Origin: JBCCTX01 sp964468435
GTDB taxonomy: Bacteria > Bacteroidota > Bacteroidia > J057
DNA: 62,719 nt
Direction: 5' to 3'
NCBI GenBank assembly: GCA_964468435.1
Contig: CAYXVE010000026.1
Coordinates: 1 to 62,719 of the forward strand
The position numbers and the translations under genes were made by a program. The notes beneath the pieces are model-generated. The model searched no databases, was not told the origin of the DNA, and worked only from the letters and a program-made list of their open reading frames with translations. Below are positions 1 through 9,898 of the stretch, in pieces (position 1 is the stretch's first letter; the number at the start of each line of letters is the position of its first letter).

Positions 1-33
1 TAAATTAATTGGTTACCGAGTCTTAATGAATTT

Positions 34-774
34 CTATGCAGTGGCTTCTACTTCGTCATAAATCAAATTCCCTTCCTCATCCCACTTAGCTGTCACATTG
101 CGCTTATTCTGGGTGATATACTGATCGACATATTGGGGATCATATTCAAAGCCATGTGCTTTAAGCACATCCTCAGGTATACCATCCCAGAAATTGGTCA
201 CATTACCCATATATCCAATATCCTTAATCCCCATTTCTGAGGTATAAAAACCTGTCAGAACAAGGTTGCGAAGGGTAGAGAACAGATTGGCACCGGATTG
301 AAATTCAGCTTTCGCATCAAAAGGATAGGCAATATCTTCAATGATCTCTATGCGCTGATCTTCAGTAATATCTTTGAAAGACTTTTCAAAGCGATTATGA
401 CTTTCACGGTCGACCCAGGCCAATCCTGCTCTTACGGGTATCTGATGGTCAGTAATCTCTTTGATAATGTAGTCGATGAAGTCTACGACACCTGCTTCTG
501 TCGCCGAACCAGATTTGTCATCAGCAGGCAGAATGATATCCGCTACGATACCCAGGGTTAGTAACTCGTGCTCGTTGAAGATCGAGGGCTTTGCCTGGAT
601 CAGTTGATCCCGGATTTGCTCCTCTTCTGTGCGACCGTATCCACTACCTGGTGTTACGTTGGAGGCTTCCTGTACAGTCTTGGGATCTGCCGTATCAGTC
701 TGGCATGCAGTAGTCACGGTACCTGCTGCCAGTGAACTGATTAATAATGTCTTGAGTGATTCTCTTCTATCCAT
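34..774 (-). CDS. Gluconate 2-dehydrogenase subunit 3-like small subunit (Tat lipoprotein)
   Basis: A 246-residue protein that starts with a twin-arginine-like leader (RRESLK, then a hydrophobic stretch) ending in TTAC with Cys24, so it is probably a Tat-exported lipoprotein. The body resembles the gluconate 2-dehydrogenase subunit 3 family (helical small subunit, residues ~55-205). In three-part FAD dehydrogenases of this type the small subunit carries the Tat signal and brings the flavoprotein across the membrane with it. The GMC flavoprotein ends 28 bp upstream on the same strand and has no signal of its own, which fits. The substrate is unknown; sugars, glycosides or polyols are likely for the family. 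Confidence 0.85.
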   Translation of the reverse strand: MDRRESLKTLLISSLAAGTVTTACQTDTADPKTVQEASNVTPGSGYGRTEEEQIRDQLIQAKPSIFNEHELLTLGIVADIILPADDKSGSATEAGVVDFIDYIIKEITDHQIPVRAGLAWVDRESHNRFEKSFKDITEDQRIEIIEDIAYPFDAKAEFQSGANLFSTLRNLVLTGFYTSEMGIKDIGYMGNVTNFWDGIPEDVLKAHGFEYDPQYVDQYITQNKRNVTAKWDEEGNLIYDEVEATA

Positions 775-802
775 TATATTTTTTCTGTCTGGTTGTCTAA
801 AA

Positions 803-2530
803 TTAAATATTCCCTTTCTTCATTTCGTCCATCAGATACTCTGATGCGCGCCATGCCAATGCCATAATCGTCCAGGTGGGATTCTTGTCTGCCTGTGAGA
901 CAAAGGGACCTCCGTCCATGACAAAAAGGTTTTTCACCTCGTGAGCCTGATTGAATTTATTGGTTACAGAAGTCTTGGGGTCATCCCCCATGCGAATTGT
1001 ACCAACTTCATGTATGATCCTTCCTGGCGCAGCCAACCCATATTGTTTGTCTGCTCCGGGTGTTTCTCCAAAAGGTATGGCTCCCAATACATCCAGCAGT
1101 CCATCAAAGGTTTCCATCATATGCTGGGCCTGCTTAACTTCATTTTCTGTCCACTTATAGTGGAACCTCAGTACAGGAATACCCCACTGATCGACTACTT
1201 CCGGATCGATTTCACAATAATTGTCATACTGAGCTACTGATTCCCCTCTTCCTGAAAATCCGATTGTAGCGCCATAGAATCTTCTCATATCCTTCTTTAA
1301 TCCTTCTCCATAACCTCCATATTTTCCATTTGCCTGTACCAGCTTTTGAAAATCCTGAATGTTGAATCCTGTCCCATAGCTAGGCATACCCATCCCCCCC
1401 CAAACTTCGATATGATATCCTCTGGGAAAATCCAGGTTTTTGTTGTCCAACCACCAAGGGGAGTAAACATGCATACCCCCTACTCCATCTTCGTTGTAGC
1501 GATCCCTGTCCAGTAATTCGGGAATCACTCCCCCTCTGGAAGCTCCAGTCGAGTCGTGTACGTAGTGTCCAACCACATCACTAGAATTAGCCAATCCGTT
1601 GGGATGAGCGCGTGACTTGGAGTTAAGCAGTATGCGTGCAGAGCTGCAAGCGGAAGCTGCCAGTATTACTGACTTACCTTTTATGGTATATTCTAGCCGA
1701 TCCAGCTTATTGATATAGGAAACACCAGTAGCCATCCCTTCAGCATCTGTTTTGACTTCAAATGCATTAGCGTTGAGATAGACATCGACATTGCCTTTAT
1801 CCAAGATAGGCTTAATTAGTACTGTACTGGATGAGAAGTCGGCATAAGCCATACATCCCCTGCTACATTGACGACAGTAGAAACACACTCCCCGCTGATC
1901 ATTAATTTTTTGGGTCAACATAGACAGACGGGCAGGTATTACCGGTATTTTCATCTTTTTGGCTGCCTTCATGTAGTAAAATTCGTGCAGCCTGGGCTTT
2001 GGAGGAGGGAGGAAATATCCGTCAGGTTCATTATAAATACCTTCTTTCGTACCCAGCACTCCAACGAGTTTATCTACTTTGTCATAATAGGGCTTTACAT
2101 CGTCATAAGTGATGGGCCAATCCTCTCCCATCCCGTCTATGCTCTTACGCTTAAAATCATTGGGACCAAAACGAAGCGAAATTCTCCCCCAGTGATTGGT
2201 ACGTCCTCCCAGCATGTGTGAACGGAACCAGTCAAATTTGGTTCCCTCCGCGCGAGTGTAGGGTTCACCATCGATTTCCCAACCGCCATAAGCGGCATCA
2301 AAATCACCAAAGGCTCTGGTAATACCAGCTCCTCTCCGGGGAGACTCCCAGGGCCAACGTAGCTGTGTTCTGTATTCATCCTTAGCTGGGTCCCAGTTGG
2401 GGCCCGCTTCCACAACGGCTACATTCATTCCACCCTCAGCCAATACTTTAGCAGCCATACCTCCCCCCGCTCCGGAACCAACAATGACCACATCGTAAAC
2501 CTTGGGTTGTGCTTTAATCTGAAATGGCAT
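803..2530 (-). CDS. GMC-family FAD oxidoreductase (large subunit)
   Basis: 575 residues. An N-terminal Rossmann FAD-binding motif (VVIVGSGAGGGMAAKVLAEG, residues ~14-33) is followed by the GMC fold. Near residue 215 there is a cysteine cluster, CFYCRQCSRGC (C-x2-C-x2-C-x3-C), seen in the gluconate/fructose/glycoside-dehydrogenase branch and possibly a site for an Fe-S centre. The C-terminal catalytic region has HEVGTIRMG and NPTWTIMALA, which supply the usual His/Asn pair. There is no signal peptide, so export probably depends on the Tat-bearing small subunit encoded 28 bp downstream. Predicted role: periplasmic dehydrogenation of a sugar or alcohol, with electrons passed to a cytochrome c. 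The substrate cannot be read from the sequence. Confidence 0.9.
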   Translation of the reverse strand: MPFQIKAQPKVYDVVIVGSGAGGGMAAKVLAEGGMNVAVVEAGPNWDPAKDEYRTQLRWPWESPRRGAGITRAFGDFDAAYGGWEIDGEPYTRAEGTKFDWFRSHMLGGRTNHWGRISLRFGPNDFKRKSIDGMGEDWPITYDDVKPYYDKVDKLVGVLGTKEGIYNEPDGYFLPPPKPRLHEFYYMKAAKKMKIPVIPARLSMLTQKINDQRGVCFYCRQCSRGCMAYADFSSSTVLIKPILDKGNVDVYLNANAFEVKTDAEGMATGVSYINKLDRLEYTIKGKSVILAASACSSARILLNSKSRAHPNGLANSSDVVGHYVHDSTGASRGGVIPELLDRDRYNEDGVGGMHVYSPWWLDNKNLDFPRGYHIEVWGGMGMPSYGTGFNIQDFQKLVQANGKYGGYGEGLKKDMRRFYGATIGFSGRGESVAQYDNYCEIDPEVVDQWGIPVLRFHYKWTENEVKQAQHMMETFDGLLDVLGAIPFGETPGADKQYGLAAPGRIIHEVGTIRMGDDPKTSVTNKFNQAHEVKNLFVMDGGPFVSQADKNPTWTIMALAWRASEYLMDEMKKGNI

Positions 2531-2663
2531 ATGATATATCTTATGGTAGTTTGATTTAAGACAATGTTAAAGATAGAAAAAACCAGACTTGTTAACTAGC
2601 GATATAAGGATCAATATAGCACGCTTAATCAAATCTTTCAATTATTTTTGAAACTTCAATAAG

Positions 2664-5600
2664 TTATTGTTCAATCCCTCTGATAAAGGTAAGCAAATCC
2701 GTCATTTCTTCCTGGCTGATCTGAGTTTCCAGCCCTGTGGGCATAGCTGAATAGGGTAATGCCTTGATCTGATCTATCTCCTGACGGAAAATAGTCTCCG
2801 TACTGCCATCTGCAAATGCCAGCGTGATCGTCGTAACTGTTTCTCGGGCAATAATACCCGTAAGGTTCTGCTTTCCAGACGTAATTTCCCACAATTCGTA
2901 ACCGTCAGCGGTAGATCTGTTGGGCATGAGTATGTCTTTCATAATAGCCTGTGGAGGACGGTTTCGCACCGTTGCCAGATCTGGTCCATACATAATCCCA
3001 TGTTCGCCCTCATACTGATGGCATACAGCACACTGTGCTTTATACACCATCCTTCCTTTTTCAGCATCTCCAACCTTCCCGGCACTCTCCTGATAAGCTG
3101 CTACCACTGCTTCCCGATCTTCTGCATCGCTAGCCAGAACTTCACGTGCAAACTGTTTAATTTCAGGGTTATCGTTATTCATTAATTGTACTGTCCTGCG
3201 CCAACCTATGACAGATGCTTCCACAACTCCATCATTTACCGCCTGGAGTAGCATTTTCATGCGCTTTTTGGTCTTCATGAAGGGGGATACCGCTTCCGAG
3301 CGGGAGTCAGGCGTCAATTCTCCCCAACTGGCCAGTAAAAAATCGCAGCCCCGGTCTTCACTTACATTGCCCAAACCTTCTATGGCAGCCAATTGCCAGG
3401 GTAAAGGCGCTTGTGGGGTGATCGCTTCCTTGAAGTGATCTTCATAGTTATTGGGGTTTATTACCGCTACCAATCTTAGCTGGTCGGCATATACCTCCTC
3501 GCTCATATGCGTCCGCTGAGCTGGAGTAGGAAAAACGATGTCAGGCAAATCTGTTAAGTCAAGGTAACCCTGGCTAATGGACGTAGCTAGTAGTTCACGT
3601 GAAGCATCTCTCAGCATATCTACATCATCTCTGGCTGCCTCGATCAAATACTGAGCTGTTTTGGGCTTCAGCATCAGTGCTTTACGACGCTGACGTATGC
3701 CCTGACGCAATCCATTCAGGATAGCGGTATATTTCCATGTTGTAAGTCGGGCAGGACTGCTGATCCATGCATTAATAGCATGTGAAGGCTCATGCCATCC
3801 AATGGCAGTGGAAAGCGTAGCCAGAAAGGTTGCCTGCCCCTTATCTGGTTGATCAGCAAACTGCTCCAGGGCTTCTTGTAACAAGCTAGATTCGTCCAGA
3901 TCTGTGGAAGTAAATGCAGCTACAGCCATCCAAGGATCTTCATAGTGATCAAACAGCAATCTTTGTCTTAATTCTACACTTTGTGGGTAGTTTCCCAAGG
4001 TAGCCAGGAGTTGAATAACAACTCCTGGATCTGGGTCATCGGACATCTGCTCGATATATGACCATGATGCTTTGAGCAACTCAGGATTACGCTCAAGAAT
4101 GCGTAAAGCATTTTCACGTACACCTGCGTGTTGATCTGTCAAAGCCAGTTGCAGTATTGCTTCAGATGAAGCATTCACTCCCTCCAATGTCCATAGGCCA
4201 TGCACTTTGGCTTCCGGCAGATCTGTACTGCGAACAAGTTTTTCCACCAGAGCAATGGATTCCTGGTGATTCAGGTCTACTAACAGTCGCTGGGCATTAA
4301 TCCTCCACCAGATGTTCTCACTTTCCAGTTTTGATACCAGGCCTTTGAGATCAGTCAGATCAAATAGCACCTCTCCTGGACGGAAGGTTGAAGGTGTGGA
4401 CTTATGTGTAATGCGGTAGATACGCCCTTGATCGGTTCCTTTGTATAATTCTCCCGACTGATTGACAGACTCTGCCATCCACTCGGGATGCTCAATAATC
4501 TTACGGTAGTAATCTACTACATAAATGGCACCGTCGGGACCTGTATAAAGTTGTACAGGCCTGAACCATGCATCTGTGGAAGCGAGAAACTCCTGGTCTT
4601 CCCAAACTTTGGCAGCTTTGAAAGTACCTCCGTTCCGGTAGACACGATCAGCACGAATGAGATTATGTACAGGCTCCGCAGTCAAAATGATTTGATCATA
4701 ATGCTGAGGAAAGGCCCCTCCCTTATACCAGTTGATACCACAGGCTGAAGTCATCGTACCTACATCTGTCAGCAATTGATGTTCGGGATTATGCGTAATG
4801 GGATATACTTCTACAGCTCTTCCGTAGTCAGGCATATACTGCATCGCATCTTCTATGAGCAAATCTGGATTCCGTTCCAGATAGGAGGCCCCTATCACTT
4901 CATGATACAGATGATTGGCATTTGAAGTTTGGAAGTAATGCCCCCATGGACTGAAAGTATGCCCATACTGAGTCTGACTGGATAGCATGTTAAGCTCTTT
5001 GGTATCCGGGCGGAAGCGCACGCTGCGGTCATTGGCATTAGCAGGAAGCACGGGTTCATCTGCCAATCCAGTAAAATGAATCTCTTCCCCCTTATCACCT
5101 AATAAGTCTTCATATTCCCGGGTTGTGATATAGTATTCATTGGCTAAATAAATCCCATTATCAAGGCCATAGACAGGTGAATTGACATTGTGTTGCGGAT
5201 TAGACAGGGCAAATCCCGACAGGATTATTTCACGTTTATCCGCGATGAGATCTCCATCAGTATCTTCAAGGTACCACACGTCCGGAGCATCCGTTACGAT
5301 TACACCTTTTTTCCATCTCATAATACCAGTAGGGAGAGTGAGTCCATCGGCAAAAATCGTACTCTTATCTGGAAGTCCATCTCCATCTGTATCTTGCAAC
5401 ACTTTTACTACACCGGAACCACTAAGATCCAGGGGATAGCCATGCATTTCCACAACATAGAGCTGTCCATTTTCATCGATTTCCATGGCCACAGGGTCCC
5501 CAATTAGCGGCTCAGCCGCTATCAGTTCAATATTGAATGAATCCGCGAACTTAAAAGTGGGTATCAATTCTGAGGATTTTACCTCAAGTTGCCCGGGAGT

Positions 5601-5699
5601 CAGATCCTGATCAAGGACAGCTTTTTGGCATCCATAGCCTAGGTATGTTACTACTAGTAGTAAGGCAATGTGAGATTTCAAGATTTCCTTATTTCCCAA
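2664..5699 (-). CDS. PVC-type haem-binding dehydrogenase, lipoprotein
   Basis: 1011 residues. A lipoprotein signal (LGYGC, Cys24) is followed by a beta-propeller 'membrane-bound dehydrogenase' domain (about residues 45-430, starting near FNIELIAAEP), a long alpha-helical HEAT-like middle (about 440-860), and a C-terminal class I cytochrome c domain with the haem site CAVCH near residue 891. This order matches the PVC-type haem-binding CxxCH proteins common in Planctomycetes, Verrucomicrobia and Bacteroidota. It lies 133 bp upstream of the GMC gene on the same strand and could accept electrons from it, but a separate job in polysaccharide or sugar oxidation is equally possible. No biochemical activity is established for most of this family. 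Confidence 0.85.
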   Translation of the reverse strand: MGNKEILKSHIALLLVVTYLGYGCQKAVLDQDLTPGQLEVKSSELIPTFKFADSFNIELIAAEPLIGDPVAMEIDENGQLYVVEMHGYPLDLSGSGVVKVLQDTDGDGLPDKSTIFADGLTLPTGIMRWKKGVIVTDAPDVWYLEDTDGDLIADKREIILSGFALSNPQHNVNSPVYGLDNGIYLANEYYITTREYEDLLGDKGEEIHFTGLADEPVLPANANDRSVRFRPDTKELNMLSSQTQYGHTFSPWGHYFQTSNANHLYHEVIGASYLERNPDLLIEDAMQYMPDYGRAVEVYPITHNPEHQLLTDVGTMTSACGINWYKGGAFPQHYDQIILTAEPVHNLIRADRVYRNGGTFKAAKVWEDQEFLASTDAWFRPVQLYTGPDGAIYVVDYYRKIIEHPEWMAESVNQSGELYKGTDQGRIYRITHKSTPSTFRPGEVLFDLTDLKGLVSKLESENIWWRINAQRLLVDLNHQESIALVEKLVRSTDLPEAKVHGLWTLEGVNASSEAILQLALTDQHAGVRENALRILERNPELLKASWSYIEQMSDDPDPGVVIQLLATLGNYPQSVELRQRLLFDHYEDPWMAVAAFTSTDLDESSLLQEALEQFADQPDKGQATFLATLSTAIGWHEPSHAINAWISSPARLTTWKYTAILNGLRQGIRQRRKALMLKPKTAQYLIEAARDDVDMLRDASRELLATSISQGYLDLTDLPDIVFPTPAQRTHMSEEVYADQLRLVAVINPNNYEDHFKEAITPQAPLPWQLAAIEGLGNVSEDRGCDFLLASWGELTPDSRSEAVSPFMKTKKRMKMLLQAVNDGVVEASVIGWRRTVQLMNNDNPEIKQFAREVLASDAEDREAVVAAYQESAGKVGDAEKGRMVYKAQCAVCHQYEGEHGIMYGPDLATVRNRPPQAIMKDILMPNRSTADGYELWEITSGKQNLTGIIARETVTTITLAFADGSTETIFRQEIDQIKALPYSAMPTGLETQISQEEMTDLLTFIRGIEQ

Positions 5700-6011
5700 A
5701 AAATAAGAAATATTCCCAAGATTTTACAGTTTTCTCCCGTTTTAATGCTCTAATTTTCACCTGAGGTAATATCACAAACTTGTAGCTATGAATTGCGTAT
5801 CAAGCAATAAAAGATATTCGTTTTAAAAAAAGCAGTTAGTATTTGTTTTTGGGGGCCAAAATATCTTTAACTTTTTGTGATCTGCCTTGTCTCAAAAATG
5901 TATCCCTTTAGCCATTTATCATAAAATACCCGTTCTAATTTTTAATAAATCCATCTATACTACATAACATTTATCCAGTTGTTACCTAAACATTTACACC
6001 ACTAACCAGTC
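5700..6011. other. Divergent intergenic region, no gene seen
   Basis: 312 bases between the minus-strand haem dehydrogenase and the plus-strand exported protein. It must hold both promoters. I see no convincing TAnnTTTG element, hairpin or small reading frame in it. Confidence 0.5.
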
Positions 6012-6023
6012 TTGGAGACTAGT

Positions 6024-7019
6024 ATGAATAGTAGAAATATCAGGGCTATTGTTATTTATGTATGTTGCATGTTACCATGTTTCATCAAAGCGCAGTTGAG
6101 TAAAGTGTACAAAAATTCGCAATTATGTGTTCCAGGCGTAATGGGAATGGCACCAGGTAAGGGGCTGGAAATCTTTCATGAATATGTTCCTGGATATCGT
6201 CTTGCCTCACCAGAATCCTCCACGCTTTCTCAAACTGTGAGGGATCAGGTCGACAACAGTTCACTATGGGGTATCAAACTCAAAGCACCAATTGTGATCA
6301 GAGCCAAGACCAAGGTGCTTCTGGATGCTAAATACAGCCAACAACGGTTTCAGTTTGAAGATGGTCGACCCTTGTTGAATCCATTTCACGAAAATTTGGG
6401 TACCAAATCTTTACAATCTTTTCGTCTGGGAGCGATCATATCGAGGTCCGTAAATGAAACGCAATACTGGGCAGGTAGAATTGCTACTAGCTATAATGGC
6501 TCAGATTTCGATCAGATTTACCCGAGTATAGAATCTACTACTACCAGTGCCGTTTTTATGTATGGTTTTAAAAAATCACCTGTTAGAGAATGGGGTGTAG
6601 GAGTTGCTCAGACACTTCAGTTTGGACAATATAGAGTCTACCCTTTATTAATGTATAACCGTACATTTAGCGATTCATGGGGACTTGAGATCGTCCTACC
6701 TAAAGAAGTTTACATGAGACATAACTTTTCAGATTTAATGATTGCAAGGGCAGGGATTTCACTAGATGGGAACAATTATAACCTGCTTTCAGGACAGGGC
6801 AGTGCACAGGAATGGGTCCAGTTAAGGCAAAATTTCTTAAGGTTGGAATTGGGACTGGAAAGAAAGCTTACCCCTATGTTGTGGATGTCATTTCAGACCG
6901 GTTATTTACAACCTGTCACATGGGAATATGCTGCTTTTGATGGAGATGCCCCTTTAAGAGGAACCATGGACAGAAGCTTTTATACGAGATTTTCGATTTC
7001 TATCCGTGCTCCCCGGTAA
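6024..7019 (+). CDS. DUF6268-like outer-membrane protein
   Basis: 331 residues from the ATG at 6024. A TTG four codons upstream (6012) is also open, but GGAG at 6014-6017 sits at ribosome-binding distance from the ATG, so I prefer the ATG. The first ~28 residues form a signal peptide ending near FIKAQ. The rest has alternating hydrophobic/aromatic strands and ends in aromatic-rich beta segments (FYTRFSISIRAP), as expected of an outer-membrane barrel. It resembles the DUF6268 family of Bacteroidota. The function is unknown. The next gene begins 36 bp downstream and may be cotranscribed. Confidence 0.65.
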   Translation: MNSRNIRAIVIYVCCMLPCFIKAQLSKVYKNSQLCVPGVMGMAPGKGLEIFHEYVPGYRLASPESSTLSQTVRDQVDNSSLWGIKLKAPIVIRAKTKVLLDAKYSQQRFQFEDGRPLLNPFHENLGTKSLQSFRLGAIISRSVNETQYWAGRIATSYNGSDFDQIYPSIESTTTSAVFMYGFKKSPVREWGVGVAQTLQFGQYRVYPLLMYNRTFSDSWGLEIVLPKEVYMRHNFSDLMIARAGISLDGNNYNLLSGQGSAQEWVQLRQNFLRLELGLERKLTPMLWMSFQTGYLQPVTWEYAAFDGDAPLRGTMDRSFYTRFSISIRAPR

Positions 7020-7055
7020 TTTTTCCTTTTATTTGGAATATTTTAGGATCATCAG

Positions 7056-8009
7056 ATGAAAACAGGCTGGTTTAAGCATTTAATGTTCCCCCATTTATTT
7101 TATTTCTTCTGCTTGATATTCCCGGTTAGTCTCATGACAGGATGTTATCAGGAACCAGATGATAGTCGCTATTACCGATCGATGGTCGTGTATCCAGCGT
7201 TGCCTACTGAAGATATCATTCCCAAATTATCACATACTGTGAAAGAGACTTCGGGGCTGATCTATATAAATGGACAATTGTGGACCCTAAACGACAGTGG
7301 TAATCAGGCTCAGCTCTATCAGATTGATCGTACTAGCGGGGATATACAACGAATTGTATCACTTACCAATGCGATTAACCATGACTGGGAATCCCTCAAC
7401 TTTGATGATCATTACGTGTACATTGGAAATACCGGGAACAACAAAGGAGTCAGGAAAAACCTTTCCGTATACAGGATTGACAAGAGAATATTGACAGATT
7501 ATTCTGTTCAAAAGGTTGAAGCAGAACAGATTTCATATCGCTATGAAGATCAGAAATTCTTTCCCGAGGCTTTGAGACATGACTTTGATTGTGAAGCTTT
7601 AATTCCATCCAGAGATAGCATCTATCTCATCACCAAAAACCGGTCTAATTATATGACCCATATCTATGTCATTCCCAATAAAACTGGTGATTGGGTGGCC
7701 AGGAGCGTGGGCATCTGGAATAGTAATGGCCAAATCACTGAAGCCGCACAGGATGAGAGATTGGGTCGAATCGTATTATTGGGATATGTTTATTATCCTC
7801 AAATGAAGAAAAACAATAGTTTTATCTGGATTATTGATACAAAAGATTATCCTCGTTTCTGGAAAGAAGCAGGAAAACGCTGGAATCTTGATCTTAACCG
7901 TCAGGCCGAAGCTGTTACTTTTGTTGATTCTAGCACTTTGTGGATATCTGCTGAAAAATCCAATTTTAAAGCTGCCAGTGTATTTCAGGCAGGATTGCCT
8001 GCTAACTGA
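7056..8009 (+). CDS. Exported lipoprotein, beta-propeller-like, unknown function
   Basis: 317 residues. A long hydrophobic leader ends in LMTGC (Cys30), giving a lipoprotein. The mature part has repeated strand motifs such as GLIYINGQLWTLNDSG, WESLNFDDHYVYIGNTGNN and DCEALIPSRDSIYLITKN, the pattern of a six-bladed propeller of the SdiA-regulated/strictosidine-synthase-like kind found in many Bacteroidota. No catalytic residues can be assigned. The last 25 bases overlap the end of the convergent SRPBCC pseudogene, so the two transcripts are antisense at their 3' ends. Confidence 0.65.
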   Translation: MKTGWFKHLMFPHLFYFFCLIFPVSLMTGCYQEPDDSRYYRSMVVYPALPTEDIIPKLSHTVKETSGLIYINGQLWTLNDSGNQAQLYQIDRTSGDIQRIVSLTNAINHDWESLNFDDHYVYIGNTGNNKGVRKNLSVYRIDKRILTDYSVQKVEAEQISYRYEDQKFFPEALRHDFDCEALIPSRDSIYLITKNRSNYMTHIYVIPNKTGDWVARSVGIWNSNGQITEAAQDERLGRIVLLGYVYYPQMKKNNSFIWIIDTKDYPRFWKEAGKRWNLDLNRQAEAVTFVDSSTLWISAEKSNFKAASVFQAGLPAN

Positions 8010-8443
8010 CTTTCCACACGTTCCTTGAGTGCTTCATTCATAGCCTCAAAGCCTTGCAATATTTTAGTTTCGATAGACTTCAAAACCATACTGACCAGGA
8101 TTCCCGAAAATTTTTCTCCATGTTTCAGTCTGACCTTACTGCCAGACAATTCTACCAAATGGAAATAGTGTTCGCCATCAAACAGTGCCTTGATGAGAAA
8201 ACTCCCCAACCAAACCAATTTTTTCTCAGGTATCAGCTTCTTAATCTTGGGTCTGAAAGCTTGAGGTCTTCAGTCTTGTAAATGAATCAACACGAATATC
8301 CTGCACTCCTTTGAGAGTTTCCCTTCAATCGGATAGATAAATGGATTCCATTCCTCGTGTTCCTGAAAATTTAAGAGAATTTTCCAGACTTCACTTCTGA
8401 GAGCATCTATCTCAATTTCAGATCTCAGTTCCTTTTTCATCAT
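7985..8443 (-). pseudogene. SRPBCC-domain protein interrupted by one in-frame TGA
   Basis: A 152-codon frame from the ATG at 8443 (a second ATG lies at 8440) to the stop at 7985, broken only by a TGA at 8272-8270. Both halves are in the same frame and join into one SRPBCC (START/Bet v1-like) protein. The N half has the family signature EEWNPFIYPIEG; the C half has LVWLGSFLIKALFDGEHYF, then GEKFSGIL and FEAMNEALKERVE. The bases between the halves still encode family-like sequence (AFRPKIKKL). The gene begins 11 bp after the flotillin gene and was probably its operon partner. Recent nonsense mutation, sequencing error and TGA readthrough are all possible; nothing here suggests selenocysteine. 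Confidence 0.85.
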
Positions 8444-8453
8444 TGATAAGCCA

Positions 8454-9887
8454 TCATGATTCCTCCCGCCCGTTGGTTGCAGGTTGTACATTTTCACCAT
8501 CTGGCACATTTTCCGATTTAGAAATATCTCTTACCAAGTACTCAGGTAGCTCCATTCCTGCCATATTCATCAGCTCTTTGAGAGGAGGTACGGCCTGGTA
8601 GAGACCTGAAACAAAGCGCGAAGTAGAACTTCCCTCACCATGCTGAGAACCACCATCCCATACGGTAATCTTATCAAATTTGATATTTTTAATGGCATCA
8701 ACCTGCGTTTTTACCAGTTCAGGTAATTTTTCGGCAATGAGCAGCAGTACAGCTTCACGAGTATCGCCATTAGCTGCTTTGACCATTTGTTCAAAACCCT
8801 GAGCTTGCTTGTTGAGTATTTCCAACAGACCTTCTGCTTCGGCACGGCGCTTTGCCAGAATGGCATCTGCCTCACCCTGCGCAATCCTGCGCACCCGTTC
8901 TGCATCAGCTTCTGCTTGAATTACGGCTTGTTCTTTGTCAATCTGTGCTTTGACGATGATATCAGCTTCACGGCTAGCCTTTTCACGTTGAGCGCGTGCC
9001 TCTTCAGCTTCTTTCTCTGCGATATAGGATTCTTCCAATGCTTTTGCAGCCTGGATTTTTTCAGCTGCAATTGCCTGGCGGTTGGCCTGTGCCTCTTTCT
9101 CACGAAGTTCTGCATTGGACTTCGCAATGGTAATCTTTGAGAGGTTTTCACCTTCTGTAGACTGTGCATGTGCTTTGGCTTCTCCAACTTTTGCCTCCGC
9201 TTCAGATTCCGCTACCTTGATCCGCTGATCTCTCTGTGCCATAGCTTCACCGATGGCACCATCGCGATTTTTCTCGGCCACCAGCTTTTTGGCTTCATTG
9301 ATAGCATGTGCTGCAGCTTCCTTACCCAGTGCTTCTATATAACCAGATTCATCGTGAATATCTGTTACATTCACATTGATCAGATTCAACCCGATCTTCT
9401 TGAGTTCTGATCCTACATTGTTATATACATTGTGAACAAACTTATCGCGGTCAGCATTAATTTCTTCAATATTCATCGTGGCAATGACCAGACGCATCTG
9501 ACCAACAATGATGTCATGAGCCAAATCACGAATATTTTCCAGTTTCAATCCCAACAAACGATTAGCAGCGTTCTCCATAATTCCTGTGTCATTGGAAATA
9601 CCTACCGTAAAGCGCGATGGTACATCCATACGGATGTTCTGCCTACTCAAAGCACCCGTAAGGTTGACCTCGATGGATATGGGCGTCAAATCCAGATACT
9701 CATAAGCCTGTATCACAGGCCAGATAAAAGCAGCTCCTCCGTGGATACATTTTGAAGCACCTTTTCCCGTTTTTCCATAAACTACCAGGATTTTATCAGA
9801 TGGACAACGCTTGTAACGGGAGACTAAAAATATGATCAGCATGAGAAATACGAATATGCCGATTAAGATGGGAATAAAAAAAGTCAT
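8454..9887 (-). CDS. Flotillin family protein (SPFH/band 7)
   Basis: 477 residues. One N-terminal membrane helix (residues ~4-24) is followed by an SPFH/band 7 domain (about 25-200). A long charged alpha-helical stretch rich in Ala, Glu, Lys and Gln (about 200-370) is the flotillin coiled coil, and a short C-terminal region follows. Flotillins oligomerise on the inner membrane and organise fluid or raft-like microdomains. The NfeD-like gene ends 11 bp upstream, which is the classic NfeD-flotillin pairing. The broken SRPBCC gene follows 11 bp downstream. Confidence 0.92.
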   Translation of the reverse strand: MTFFIPILIGIFVFLMLIIFLVSRYKRCPSDKILVVYGKTGKGASKCIHGGAAFIWPVIQAYEYLDLTPISIEVNLTGALSRQNIRMDVPSRFTVGISNDTGIMENAANRLLGLKLENIRDLAHDIIVGQMRLVIATMNIEEINADRDKFVHNVYNNVGSELKKIGLNLINVNVTDIHDESGYIEALGKEAAAHAINEAKKLVAEKNRDGAIGEAMAQRDQRIKVAESEAEAKVGEAKAHAQSTEGENLSKITIAKSNAELREKEAQANRQAIAAEKIQAAKALEESYIAEKEAEEARAQREKASREADIIVKAQIDKEQAVIQAEADAERVRRIAQGEADAILAKRRAEAEGLLEILNKQAQGFEQMVKAANGDTREAVLLLIAEKLPELVKTQVDAIKNIKFDKITVWDGGSQHGEGSSTSRFVSGLYQAVPPLKELMNMAGMELPEYLVRDISKSENVPDGENVQPATNGREES

Positions 9888-9898
9888 AATGGTCGTGT

